DNA of 64,000 bases from contig MLAK01000816.1 of NCBI GenBank assembly GCA_001839685.1, positions 23,025-87,024 of the forward strand. Reading direction: 5' to 3'. The notes under the pieces were generated by a model. That model searched no databases. It saw only the letters and a program-made list of their open reading frames with translations, and was not told where the DNA came from. Shown piece by piece: positions 32,526-45,000 of the stretch (position 1 is its first letter; every line of letters starts with the position of its first letter). A program made the position numbers and the translations under genes. Source of the DNA: Tritrichomonas foetus. Its lineage: Eukaryota; Parabasalia; Tritrichomonadida; Tritrichomonadidae.

Positions 32526-34244
32526 TTAGTCGACATATCTAATTTTTGGAATCTTTAGTCGAGGAACTATCCCTTTTTCTTCTTTCTTTGAAAAAGGAAG
32601 AACATCTGGCTTCTTTATTTTCTTTTTCGAAAACTTTGATGGTTCCAATGTAAATTTGATTGGTACCTCATTTACTTTTAGCATCCATTGATGTGATAGA
32701 ATCTGTTCAACTGTAAATCTTTCATGCGGGACGCGATTTAAAATTCCTTTCAGTAAGAAAATCACCGAACTAGAGAAGGATTTGGGATAAATAACATCAC
32801 CTCTTTTCACTTTTTCAGAAGTTGGTAAATTTCAAGTAATTGTTTTAGTTTTATTTGCTCGACGTGCCAAAGTTGATGTCGAACCAGCATTAGTACCACC
32901 ACGCTTTTTAAATGGATTATACCCCGCCAGCATTTCATATAAAAGTATTCCACAGCTCCAAACATCATTAGCGGATCCATCAAAAGGAGTCTTAAATGAC
33001 TCAGGCGACATGTAGAGTAGTGGACCACTCTTGGTTGCTTTTTGGTCACCTGGCATAGCTAAATGACAAAGGCTGAAATCGGAAATTCGAACATGATCTT
33101 TATAAAAGACAATTGCATTTTGAGACAATTGGCCATGAATTACACCATTGGAATGCATATGTTGTACACCATGCATTAACTCTCTAAAAATTGGTCTGGC
33201 AGCTTCTTCTGAAAGAGCTTTGCTTTTCGCCATAACATCAGAAAGTTCCCATTTTTCTGTATCAGGGAATAATAAATAATGGAAAAGTTCATCTTCTAAA
33301 TATTTTTCCATTTTGAGGACGTTTCTATGATGCAAGCGTTTATTTGCTTCAATTTCACATGAAATTTGTTCATGGTTTTCTTGACAATGTGGAGAAATTT
33401 TGGAAATAACTTTTCCTTTTAATCTAAAATCTTTGTAAACTGGCGGATCTTTCTCTGTGCCTTGTTTTATTAGGATTGAATAATCTACATTGACGAACCG
33501 ACCATATGTTGATGTTTTTCCTGTCAATGTGAGTTTATAAACTATGGATTGAGCTGTAATTTCATCTGGTATTCCATCTGTTGTTGCAGCTTGACATCTT
33601 TGAATTGTTGCTTTTATGAAATTAATAGTTTTGGTCAATTTTGTTTCATCTTGTGAAACTTTTTCTTTCTTTTCAGTTTTATCATATAATTGATTTACCC
33701 AACTCAAAAGATTTTGTGGATATTGAATAATGCTTTGCATATTTTTGAGGAGTGATGATTTAAATTCTTTTTCTTTTTCTTCTATAAAGTGTGCAAAATC
33801 TTGGAACTTTTCACACAGCCTTAAGAATGTTTCACGATATAAATAATAATGATGAATATATAGGAGAATTGAGTGCAGTAATTTTGGAATCATATCTGGC
33901 CATTTTCCAATTGGACCTTGGAGATCTTCTGTTGTGCTACAGTTTGCAGAAAGTCCGTTTTCGCCTGTAACAAATTCTCTTCTTTCGTCAATCACGTTTT
34001 TAACAAAAGATAAAATTAGCCAAATTTGCGGATCGATGTTATGCATTTCTGTATGTTCGTTTAAATACTGGAGAATTGGAATACAAACGATTGTATAAAA
34101 ATTTTCGAGAGTTGAAACATCATCAGTTTCAATTTGAAGAAATGCTAGAAAGACATCTGGACGAGTTTTTAATTGAGGTTCTTCTGGCACTTCGACCTTT
34201 TCTTCTTCTTCTGGATTTTCGGTCGCCATTTCAATTTTGCTCAT
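32526..34244 (-). CDS. Pseudokinase with novel N-terminal domain; one in-frame TGA
   Basis: Residues 1-250 form a helical domain I do not recognise, with an acidic start. Residues from about 260 to the end form a CAMK-like protein kinase fold. Key residues are lost: the HRD-K-x-x-N catalytic loop reads HGQLSQNAI (near residue 366), so Asp and Lys are gone, and DFG reads DFS (near 387). APE (SPE) and the DVWSCGILLYEML helix are kept. TGA at 32832-32834 stops the frame, but the same frame continues with the missing C-lobe (LLKGILNRVPHERFTVEQILSHQWM) and a basic tail to 32526. The annotated extent assumes one gene. ATG 34244 is chosen because the codon further upstream is TTG. Likely a scaffold rather than a phosphotransferase. 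Confidence 0.65.
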
Positions 34245-34554
34245 AACGAATTTTTTGAATAAATTTTTTTTCAATTCTTTATTTCATTGAAATTCCGAAT
34301 GTCATCATCTAAAAATCACATGATTTGAAAATGACGTTGTTCATATGACAATTTAGAATATTGAAAATATGGAGCTCCCAGTGTGAATGCATCAAATATC
34401 AAAGTATTAAATAAAGTGTTACTACATTTGCATTCATACCCAAAGAGAAGAAAAGGTTTAATTAATGAAATATATTTCTAAACAAAAAAATAAATTGGAA
34501 AATAAAATAAGAAATTTCTCGGATAAAAAACATTTATATATGATAAATAAGTAA

Positions 34555-37500
34555 TTACTGCGTATTTTGAGTAGTTTTAATCACTTGTATTATTTGCTTT
34601 AATCGTTCTTTTCTCGCTTCAATTGGAAAAGCAAATTTCAAATATTTTGCTTTGGGATGTAAAATCGGGGTTAATGTTCTCAATTCTTCTTCTCTCCATA
34701 AAAATATCATTTCATGATTTAGTGAATCAGATGGCATGAAACGAGCAATTTCGGAAAATAGCAAAAATCCATAATAAGCCGTTATATTATATAAAATTTT
34801 ATCGCATTCTTTATCCCACCATGGTTTTTGAATGTTCCATTTATCAATTTTCAAATTTCTATTATTATTAAACCATAAGAAATTAGTACGAATAAGCATC
34901 AATATTTCTAAATTTTCAGCTACAGCAATTATTGCATTTTCATCAATCCAATTAACATCAATTGTTTCTTTATTACATTCAAGTACTTTAAGGTAATATT
35001 TTAAGCTCGGTTTAAATTCAAGTGCACGCAAAATAATCGAATAAATAAATGAACCTACAACTTTTTTATCAGAAGAAGGTTGCATTGCAATAAATAAGAT
35101 TTTTTGGATAGGATTTGTATTTGGAATTCCGTATAAATAAAGAACTCGCAATAATCTTTTTTGAAAACATCGTGATAATATTTTCGGGTGAATAACATGT
35201 GGATTATTTTTGACAAAAGTTGAAACAGGGTTAAAATATTTATTGACACATGAGTAATTAGGTGGTATAAATTTTACGACTTCATGTGAAATGAGGAAAA
35301 TGCGATTCATTATCCACTCTTTACTTGGTAAATATTTTGGATTCACTGAATGATATGGCAATTTTTCTTCTGTGTAAAAATTATCAATATTATTTAAGAA
35401 AAATCTGGATGTAATAAGAGTGAAATCATCAATTGGTGTCCAACCCAAAGGAGGATCCATTTCAGGAGCAAATTGGTAGTCATCAGGAAGTCTTTCATTG
35501 GAAATGTAAATTGCTGCTCGATACAAAACGTCATTGTTCATTGCATGCTTTAAAATACTGCATTCGTTATTTTTAAATAAATTATTTAGAAAATCTTCAT
35601 CGAGGAATTGTTTAACTGGCGTGGAAATAATTTGATCCATAGGATCACCAATTTCCCTGGAAATGTAGAACTCGAATTTTTTCCTGGCGGCGATATCTAG
35701 TCTTAAATAGGCAATAGAAATTAAACTTTTACAAAGTTCTTGCTTGAAAGTATTTTTTTGAATTCGGAATTTCCAAATTCCGTAGGATTGAATGAGACCA
35801 AACACTTCTTGAATGGTATCTAGAGCATCAATAATAGTATTAAATGTCAGTTTACACCATTCTATTCGATTAGCTTGTGATTGATTAACTTGTTGTTGAT
35901 TAGCTTGTTGTTGATTANNNNNNNNNNNNNNNNNNNNNNNNNNNNNNNNNNNNNNNNNNNNNNNNNNNNNNNNNNNNNNNNNNNNNNNNNNNNNNNNNNN
36001 NNNNNNNNNNNNNNNNNNNNNNNNNNNNNNNNNNNNNNNNNNNNNNNNNNNNNNNNNNNNNNNNNNNNNNNNNNNNNNNNNNNNNNNNNNNNTTGATTAA
36101 CTTGTGATTGATTAACTTGTGATTGATTAACTTGTTGTTGATTAACTTGGGATTGACTATCTTGTGGGTTATTTCCTGATGGGTTGGAATTTATGTCGAT
36201 AGGTGATTGCTGTTTTGCATCTCTTGGTGTGTCTGAAGCATTTCCAGACTGATTTCCAGTTTGATTTCCTGATGCTTTCACTTTCATACTGTATGATGGA
36301 ATAAAATCAGAATCTGTTTCTGATTCAGTATTTGCTTCATCATCTTCTGCTTCTTCTTCTTCACCCTTTTCTTGCGAGTAGTGAATTTTCTTAAATCTAC
36401 GAGGAAGATGAGTTTGTGATTTAGGAAGCATTGGATCTAATAATTTATGCCAGAAATCATTTCCTTCTATGTCCAATTCATCTTTTGTTGAAGAATCAAA
36501 TTTCACTGTTGAAAACAATGAATTCCCTCCACTTATGAAATCTTTCCTTTGATGACTTCGATGTTCTAAAATTTGATCAATATTTTCTGAACAAAACTTA
36601 TCAATTTCATCACTATTATCCATAAAAGTATAATAAGCACCTTTTCTTAAAATCATTTCGAGTTCTTTCGCTTCATCTTTGGGTTCACTCCTTGCTTCAT
36701 TTGTCCCCTCATCATTTGTTCTTTCTTCTTTTTCTTTATTTGATAGTAGATGGGAATCTAGAATTGCATAATCCAATGCTAGTTTTTTCGAGGCTCTTAA
36801 AAACATCTCAGATTCATAAGTATTTCGAGTAACCAGACGATAAATTTGTACATCTTTCGTTTGACCGTATCTATGACATCTTGCTTGTGCTTGAATGTCA
36901 TTTTGTGGGTTCCAATCAGAATCATAAATAATTACAGTGTCAGCGGCAGTCAAATTAATACCAAAACCGCCTGCACGTGTTGATAATAAAAAAGCAAACG
37001 AATCATCATTATTTTTAAATCGTTCAATTGATGAATTTCGAGTAGTCACGTCACGTGACCCATCAAGTCGCTCATAGTTATATTGTTTATAAACAAGATA
37101 ATCTTCAATAATGTTCAGCATTTTGGTCATTTGTGAGAAAATAAGCACTTTATGGTTATTTTCTTTTAGCTTTGGAAGTAATTTATCAATAAGTATCGTT
37201 TTACCAGAGGCTAAAATTAAAGATTTGTATTCATCATCAACAGAAAGTTGTGAATTTGATGGAATCCCTTTCATCTCACGATATTGAGCAGTACATAATG
37301 TTTCTAATCCAGGAATTAAATACGGATGACAACAAACTTTACGTAGTTGCATCATAATATTATTTAAATTTCCTTTGCAATGAGATGAAACGTTAGCTAG
37401 AATGTTGAAACTATCTTCCATTATATTTTTATAAAACGTTTTTTGTATTTGTGTCAATTCAACTTCAATAACAGTTTCTTCTTTAATAGGAAGAGCTAGT

Positions 37501-38747
37501 TCTTTAATATCACCTTTCTTTCTACGTAACAAATAAGGCCTTATAATTTCTTGTAATTTTTCAACAGTTGCTTTATTTTGGGTATCTTTATATTTTTCTT
37601 CGAATTCTTCACAGTTTGAAAAATTGGTTGGATCAATGAAGTGTAAAAGTGACCATAATTCAGTAATATTATTTTGGACAGGAGTTCCAGTTAAAAGTAA
37701 AATATGACCTGCTTTAATAGCAGAACATGATGAATATGTTATTGATTTTGGATTCTTTAATCTTTGAGCTTCATCAACAATCAAATAGAAATAATGAATC
37801 TTTTTAATAAATGCCAATTCACGTGTGAGGGTTTCATATGACACAATGAGAATATCGAAAATTAATCGATCAGTATCAATTTCACCATGTTCATTTCGAT
37901 GATAAATTAAATGATCTTTTATTAATTGACGACATTTTTCACTGCCAGTAAATGAAACTGCACGAAAATCAGTCCATTGTTCAATTTCATTCATCCAATT
38001 AGGAATTGTTGATAACGGGGCAATAATTAAAAAGGGTCCAGAAATATTACATCGTTGTCTTAAAAAGTCAAGCATAGCAATAGCTTGAATAGTCTTGCCA
38101 AGACCCATTTCATCTGCCAAAATTGAATTTTGATGAATACACCAACAATGCTGAATCCAATTAAAACCTTCAAGCTGGTAAGAAGTAAGAACATGGTCAT
38201 TTTTATAAGGAAGTGGATATTTAATCTCTATAAATCTTTGTCTTGGTGCTTTTAAATTACTTATTCTTGGGTGTGAGTTTTGGTTATTTTTGTTATATGA
38301 AAGAATGAGCTGTGAAGGAACATCAGTTTCCCAAGTAGATTCGCTGATGTCCAATGCTGCCCATTTTACAAGATATTCAGTTTTTCCATAAATTGTGCGT
38401 GTTGCCAAAATCTGTTCATATGTTATATATCCACGATCAAAGTTGATGGCTGTGGGTTTATAAAGAGGAATATCTAAGAAAGGAACACGCCGAAATGGAT
38501 ATGGTTGCTTTAAAAGTTTATTATATTCTTTAATTCCTTTCTGTGATTGACTCAAATCCCGATAGCTTAGCCATTTGCATGATTTATATGATTTATTGAC
38601 ATATTTCACATAAAAATTCACATCGTTATCAATTGTTGGCATATTGATTCCTATAATTTTATCGATCTCTTGCTGTGGCTCTTTGTGCGTGTATGGAACA
38701 AAATCGTCTGAGCTGGAGGAATCGGTGAGATAAAATTTCCCACTCAT
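34555..38747 (-). CDS. CHD-type SNF2 chromatin remodelling ATPase, interrupted by an assembly gap
   Basis: About 1,400 residues. A first degenerate chromodomain (residues about 40-85) and a clear second one (about 106-145, EYLVKWAALDISESTWE) precede the SNF2 ATPase: motif I DEMGLGKT near 212, motif II DEAQ near 324 (DEAH in most relatives), and the helicase C lobe with STRAGGFGINL and ARCHRYGQ near 620. A Gln/Asn/Val pentapeptide repeat begins near 870 and is cut by 175 N (35918-36092). Past the gap the coding frame shifts by two bases, showing that the gap size is only estimated; the C-terminal 430 residues (34555-35917) then continue to the stop. That part begins with a helix (LIQSYGIWKFRIQK) placed where CHD proteins have SANT-SLIDE-like DNA binding. 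ATG 38747 is the first in-frame ATG. Role: nucleosome sliding in the nucleus. Confidence 0.85.
35886..36150 (-). repeat. 15-nt tandem coding repeat with assembly gap
   Basis: Units of the form TTGATTAACTTGTKR (plus strand) encode N-Q-(S/Q)-Q-(V/A). Two to three units remain on the low-coordinate side and four or five on the other; 175 N lie between. For the repeat phase to be kept the gap must be 8 modulo 15, whereas 175 is 10 modulo 15. Confidence 0.9.
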
Positions 38748-39163
38748 TTCCAAAAATTTTAGTTTGACCACTTTCAATTATTTTTGACCTTATAACCTCC
38801 CATTTACATTTCTGATGTTTTCTCATTTATAATTGATGGTTTTATTGGCCTGTGTAGAAATTACTATTTCTAGTAAATAGTATATTTAATTTTTATTTCC
38901 ATAACGGATATTTCTTGATCATCTAAAGAATATATCCTGAAATGACATTCAGATTTTCGATAAAAAAATGAATCATTCGGTATTTACATATGATATGTTA
39001 ATATATAGTTACAAAAATTTGATTAAAAAATAATACCATATTATGGCAGAGTATGAAAATTAAATTTATTACAAACACTTTCCCCACACTTATACTATGC
39101 TGGGGAGAATCAGCTGGAATTTCCGATCTACTATATATGTAACATACCAAAGCTGAAAAATAT
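38748..39163. other. Intergenic between CHD and CK1 genes
   Basis: Both neighbours are on the minus strand. This space holds the CHD promoter region and the CK1 3' end. No other feature. Confidence 0.6.
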
Positions 39164-40288
39164 TTAAAGTTTCATAATTGATAATTCAAGTCCAAGTTTG
39201 AAAGGTGCTGATCTGCGATAATCATGAGCTGAGTGTTGAATCACTCTTTTTCTAATTGTTGCTCGTGCTTGCGATAGCGGTTTTCTCTCGAGTGGCGGAA
39301 GAGGCACTTTTCGTTGATTTACTTCAGAAATGTGAGTTTTCAATTTCTGGTCTTCTTCAATTAATGGATTAAACAATTTAATTGCAGAAAAACTTGACGG
39401 TCGAGTCATTTTGGTTTTGGTCCAATCATATTTCATATCGAATGTATACTTTAAACTGATAAAACGTCTTCTAAACATTTCTCTGATTTTTTCATAAGGT
39501 GGCCGTTCAGTGAAGCCCAAATTTCGGACGATATGGAAAAACTCGATAAACTCAGGAGGAAGACCTTCACAAAGTGCTTCATAAGATGTCTTCATTTTTT
39601 CGTCGGCTATTTTCTTGAATTTTTCTTTTTGATCTTCACATTGAATTCCTTGCCAAGGCAAGCTTCCTTTCAATAAATAGATAAGTGTGTAACCGATACA
39701 CTCCATGTCATCTCTTCGACTTTGTTCGATTCCCAAATGAGCATTTATTGACACATATCTGGCCGTTCCAACAAGTTCTCGGTTTTCATTGTAAGGAATA
39801 TGAATATGAGTCTTTCCACTTCGATATTTTTGAGCACAGCCAAAATCTATCATATGAAGCATACATTTTCCATTTCCTTTTCCCATTAAAAAATTATGTG
39901 GTTTGATATCTCGATGAATATAATTTCGCTCATGCAAATACTGAACAAGTGAAATCATTTGATCTGCTATCATCAAAACACTCTTTAAAGACATTTTTTT
40001 ATCTTCACTTTGTATTAAAAGATCTTCGAGCGATTTCCCAAGATAATCTAGCACCATTACGTTATATCCATGTTCTGTACCTTCCCAGTGCATGGTTGGA
40101 ATTCCTGGCGTGCCATTGAGAGCCGTATAAATCTTTACTTCGTTGAGTAATTGTCGACATATGCGAGGATCTTCAAATTTGACGACATATTTTTTTTGTG
40201 TAACAATATGTTTGCATTCATAAATGGCACCAAAGCTCCCTTCCCCTATTTTTTTGATAAGTTCAAAACGTGACGCGACAGTATTCAT
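39164..40288 (-). CDS. Casein kinase 1 family Ser/Thr kinase
   Basis: A 374-residue protein with all CK1 landmarks: glycine loop GEGSFG (residues 13-18), VVKFE around the ATP lysine, HRDIKPHNFLMG (near 124), DFGCAQKY (near 146), and the CK1-specific substitution of the APE box by the stretch ARYVSINAHLG, followed by QSRRDDMECIGYTLIYLLKG. The C-terminal 80 residues are basic and unstructured. ATG 40288 is preferred because the MNTVASRFELIKKIGEG start fits the family. CK1 acts on acidic or primed Ser/Thr sites in the cytoplasm and nucleus. All catalytic residues are present. Confidence 0.9.
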   Translation of the reverse strand: MNTVASRFELIKKIGEGSFGAIYECKHIVTQKKYVVKFEDPRICRQLLNEVKIYTALNGTPGIPTMHWEGTEHGYNVMVLDYLGKSLEDLLIQSEDKKMSLKSVLMIADQMISLVQYLHERNYIHRDIKPHNFLMGKGNGKCMLHMIDFGCAQKYRSGKTHIHIPYNENRELVGTARYVSINAHLGIEQSRRDDMECIGYTLIYLLKGSLPWQGIQCEDQKEKFKKIADEKMKTSYEALCEGLPPEFIEFFHIVRNLGFTERPPYEKIREMFRRRFISLKYTFDMKYDWTKTKMTRPSSFSAIKLFNPLIEEDQKLKTHISEVNQRKVPLPPLERKPLSQARATIRKRVIQHSAHDYRRSAPFKLGLELSIMKL

Positions 40289-40655
40289 AATATGCTTTTC
40301 TTTTATCGAGAATTTAAATAAAATTAGCAAGTATAAATTTCTCAATTTTCAGTGGTGTAATGGATCATCATTGAAAATATTAGATCATTTTTATTCAATA
40401 TCTTTTCATTTTGAGAATTTATAAAATTACAGAATTTTTAATTAACTAAATTGAATGTGTCTTTTGAAATTATGTGGAATTGGATTTGAAATCTCAATCA
40501 AATGAGTTAGAAAATTGATGTTTTCGCTGAAGAAATCATAAAAATGTGAAAAAAGATGAATCTCACCGAAAAGAATAATATGTGTTATAATTCCGACGAT
40601 CAGGTTAAATAATTTAACCTTAACTGTGTGATAATAAAACAGAAAAGTGCAGAGC

Positions 40656-40667
40656 GCCGTTAACGGC
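40656..40667. promoter_or_regulatory. 12-bp palindrome GCCGTTAACGGC with two Myb-type cores
   Basis: A perfect palindrome made of two overlapping AACGG half-sites, the core recognised by Myb-family factors. It lies 61 bp upstream of ATG 40728 and in the divergent promoter region shared with the CK1 gene. Use as a Myb site is inference. Confidence 0.4.
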
Positions 40668-40727
40668 TTTTGTCGGAAAATTCTATATTTTATTTTATTT
40701 TATTTTCGAAAAACACGATTTTGGGCG

Positions 40728-41354
40728 ATGATTACAAGCGACACAATCGATAACATTGTTGATGGAAACTATGCTGATATTTCTTCGATTTGCGACAAGC
40801 TCCGTGAAGGAAACAAACGTGTTCAATCAAAAATCAAAAATCAACAACATCGAGCACAACTTAGGAAAGAAAAGGCTGAAGCTGCTGAAAAGGCAGCCCG
40901 CGCTTTCGTTCTTGACGAAGATTATATCACCCAAATATTAAATGATAATATTCACAAAGCAAGCGTTCCAATCAAAGATCAAGTTTTACTCGAAAATTGC
41001 TTCAGCCAAGAAACGTTTGAGCGGGAAATGAACAACGGATTGAAACAACTCGCCAGTTTGTATATTACTGATGTTCCAATCAATAGAAGGAACACAGCAA
41101 ATCTCGGCTATGAATTTTTGAGCCAGAAAATTGACGATGGACTTACGAATTTCATGACGAATTTATTATTTGGAGACGCAATGAATAATGTCGCAAAAAT
41201 GCAAGCGCAGTATGCTGAAAACGCCCTCGGCCGTTGCTTAGGAAATGAAGGTGAAAAAGTTGAAGATGAAAAAATTGAAAATGAAGAGCCAAAATCACCG
41301 AAACGGGCAAAGAAAACACATTCTGCCAAGAAAAGAGTGCGAAGTGAAAAATGA
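40728..41354 (+). CDS. Small nuclear-type protein, unknown function
   Basis: 208 residues from ATG 40728 (an upstream GTG in the same frame would add 27 residues that look like translated leader). The N-terminal half is a charged helix (LREGNKRVQSKIKNQQHRAQ), the middle is globular, and the C-terminal 35 residues are acidic then strongly basic (PKSPKRAKKTHSAKKRVR), a probable nuclear localisation signal. No domain recognised. The composition and size recall small chromatin-complex or RNA-binding subunits, but that is a guess. Confidence 0.7.
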   Translation: MITSDTIDNIVDGNYADISSICDKLREGNKRVQSKIKNQQHRAQLRKEKAEAAEKAARAFVLDEDYITQILNDNIHKASVPIKDQVLLENCFSQETFEREMNNGLKQLASLYITDVPINRRNTANLGYEFLSQKIDDGLTNFMTNLLFGDAMNNVAKMQAQYAENALGRCLGNEGEKVEDEKIENEEPKSPKRAKKTHSAKKRVRSEK

Positions 41355-42072
41355 ATTTTGAATTGTCTTAAAAGCATACTTTGATCGAACTTCTTCATTT
41401 TATTCATGATTTTTTGCAATAGTGAATTTTTATAATTTTATGTTTGGATTGCTCTTTTTCATGCATAAAGGGTGATTTCATTATAATTTGGCAACTTTAA
41501 TGATTCTTCAATGCATAAAATATTTTTTGAATATTTTTATGACCAAAACATAGAAAAAAATTGTATGATGAAACTACTAAAGTGTGTGAATATATTTATA
41601 TCTGAACTATTGTTCTAGGCATCACACAAAGGGTTTTGATTTTATGATATCTAAATTTTGATGAAAGAACTTTTTTTCAGAACTTATCATAATATTATAG
41701 AATCAGTAAATGATATTCTTCTTCTTTTTATTTTTTATTAAATCAAATGAAGGAATCTCAAGAAGAAAATTTAGCATAAAGATATAGAAAAAAATTGACC
41801 AGAATTCTAACTTTTTGAATATCCTACTTGAAAATTCAATAGTCGAATAAGTAACTTTTGAATAAGACGATATGAATTTCTTTATTGTGTAGAAAAAGTT
41901 GGATTCGTGATGAATATTGAATTCTATGATGAATCAGTTTTGTCCTTTTATCTCAATTAGATCTTATTATTTTCAATATCTTTTGATATATTTTATTACC
42001 AATATATATTATTATAATATAAAGTAATTTCTAAACTAAATCATGTTTAATTAACGCAAAATTTCTATTTTT
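41355..42072. other. Intergenic upstream of TOR
   Basis: AT-rich, with no reading frame, repeat or RNA gene that I can support apart from the core promoter at its end. Confidence 0.6.
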
Positions 42073-42077
42073 TCATA
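42073..42077 (+). promoter_or_regulatory. Initiator-like TCATA upstream of TOR
   Basis: TCATA fits the trichomonad Inr consensus. The A(+1) at 42075 is 20 bp upstream of the TOR ATG at 42095, a normal leader length for this group. Confidence 0.45.
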
Positions 42078-42094
42078 TTTATTTTTAATGGAAA

Positions 42095-45000
42095 ATGAAT
42101 CCCAATGCCTTGATTGCACAAATATGCAAAGAATCGGATTACGATGCATGGAAGAAACGGAGAGCCGAGATAATTCATCAAGTGGAAGAAGAAATCATCT
42201 ATTTTTCTGAAGCAGAAATCGTATTTTTTTATTCGCAGCTCGAACAAGATTTTAAGAATTTAATTTACTCAGATGAAGTCGGATCTACACTGCAGTGCCT
42301 TCACAAATTTTCGGTGCTGTATTTTTTTCAGAGAAATATGGATATCATTCAACCATATTTGCAAATTTTATTAGGGAAACTTCGAAGCACGGATAAAACA
42401 ATTGTTAGAGCAGTCGTTCTTACATACGCCTGGCTTGCCGATGACTCGAAATTACCGAATTTAATATTCCGCGAGCCATTATTAATGGCCCAAAAGTGGT
42501 TAGATGAAAGCAATACTGTTTTTAATGCACTTATGATAATGAAAAAGATGCGGAAATATTTACCTTCTGAATTATCTCAATTGATTTTTAGCAATAATGT
42601 TGAAATGTGTGAAATTGCTTCTGGAACAGATGCGGAATGTCAAAAAATTGCATTGAAACTTTTGGTCTTTCAAATACGTCAAATTCCCCAAAAATCATTC
42701 GATTCGAATTCACATACAATATGTGAATTCATACAACAAAAAATTAATTCATCAGATGAAAATGGAACATATTTTGCACTCAAAATTTTATATTGTTTAA
42801 TGAAGATGCCGAAATTTACAAAATACCCGGATTATAAAATAATTGTGGAGAAAATTCAAGAACTTAAGAAACCTAAAATCTTTCAATGTGGTTTGAAAGT
42901 GATCTTTATATTGCATACATTAGGTGTTTCCATTGGTGATCCAAACAACATTATTAAGTTAATATTAAACAACTTCCAAAACATTACAAACCCTACTAAA
43001 CTACTAATCAAGAGTATTCAAGTATTTGGTGATAAAATTTCATATGAACCGATCCTTAACCATTATTCACCAATAACATGCACCAAAGAATATGATTGCC
43101 CATTTAATATAATTAACCAAATTCTAACCATTAAACCTGATATTTCTGTTGACACATCTACATTTGATGTCAAATATCCATGTCAGTATTTTGTGAAATG
43201 CATTAAAAAACGATCAGATTTTTTGACACAAAGTATCAAAACGTTTTTAACTGATCCATTTAGTCACAATGAACCAAAATATTTAACTGCAACTTTAAAA
43301 CTATACAGTTCATTTCCAGTCTTCTTTCCAGATGAAAAAGAACTGGTTTCAATATTTATGAATATTTTGAGTTCAACCACTGATTTTATGCTTCACAAAC
43401 AAATTGCGAAAACTCTATCAAAAATGAAATCAAATGAAGCTGCTGATCTTCTTTTTAATATGGCATTGACTGAGGAAAACAAAAAAATTAGAAACTATTC
43501 TTTGAAACATCTCAAACCATCTTTTTATTTATCAACACGAAAATATATCATTAATTTATTAAATGATTCTTCATTTTCAAATCGAAGAATAGCAGTGAAA
43601 TTGGTTGCTGATTTATCACGAATCTCACCATTAGAAATCCGGCATGCGATTGTTGAGTATGCTGAAGATTTAATGCATTTAATTATAAGTACAAATGAAG
43701 CAAAATTATGTTCAAAATATGCATCAGTTTTAGCATTAATTACAAAATATTGCCTGAAAACATCGCGGATGTTATACAACACAATTATAACTGTTGCGCT
43801 TCGTGCGATAAAAGAAACAGCAGCTGACCACATCATTGATACAATAGAAAATAGCCAAAGTAATGCAATGAATACAATTACATCAACTGAATCTGATGAT
43901 CCTTTAGAAAGATCACCCTCTGCAAGTTCATTGACTTCATTTGCAATTCCATCATCTGGAAGTGTGAGTAACCTTTTGGTAAATGATCATAGCTCATCAA
44001 ATATTAAATCGAAAGTCCAGAATCCAAAAAACAAAACTTTAAATATTGACGAAAAAATTGATTTTCTTCAAACAAATGAAATTGAAACTGCTAAACAAAA
44101 TGATTTTGCTGCAAATATTTCAAAATATAGTATTAATTGTATGAAAATGCCATCACTTCTTTTAAATGAAAAACAATCAATGAAAGAACCAAATCGAGCA
44201 AAGCTTTATTTGTCAATGAATGAAAAATACATTGATTCACGCGATATTAGTTTTATGAAATGCTTCGCCCATCTTGGATCATTGTGTGAAGCATACATTA
44301 CACAAATTTTAGATTGCTATGCTACAATTTTTGAAACGAGAACCTCAAATGATGAAATTTTGATGGTTGCTGCCAAAACACTTACAAAATTGTCACTTCT
44401 TACCTACAATGGCTTAAATATTCGATTAAGATGTCCAAGAATGACTGAGCCCTTATTAAATATTTTATCAAACACTTCAAATGAGAAACTTGCTTTGCTT
44501 CTTTTTAAATTATTTGGTAGTGCATTTGATACAATTGATATAGTAACAACACAAGCAACAGCTGCAGAAAATTATGCAAGTCCAATTCTGACTGACTATA
44601 ATGAATTTGTAATTAAAAATATTTTGAAATATTCAGGCGAATTTAATTTAACAACTCTGCGAACTTTAGTTGTTGTTGTTGAAAGTGATCCCACTGGATG
44701 TAGTCGCTTCATTCCAAAAATTTCAAATGTATTTTTATATATGTTGAAGCGTGCAACACCTAAAATTCGGAATAAAATATTCCAATATCTTGAAGTTATT
44801 GCTGTAAATTGTCATATTGACTTTGTTCCTTTACTTCCTCAATTTTTGCCAATTTTGAGGCATTTTATTTCACTAACATCATGTATTCACTTTTGTTCAA
44901 GACTATCTTACTTTTTCAAAGCCGATTTTATTCTTGCTTATGAGTTGTATAACTTAGCTATCAAAAGAATGAAAACATCTGACTATGATTATTTTAAAGA

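Noticed and set aside
32832..32834. Selenocysteine codon
   Set aside because: No plausible selenoprotein context in a kinase C-lobe and no evidence of a SECIS-like hairpin; error or decay is simpler.
35881..36096. Plus-strand frame through the N run
   Set aside because: Consists almost entirely of unknown bases.
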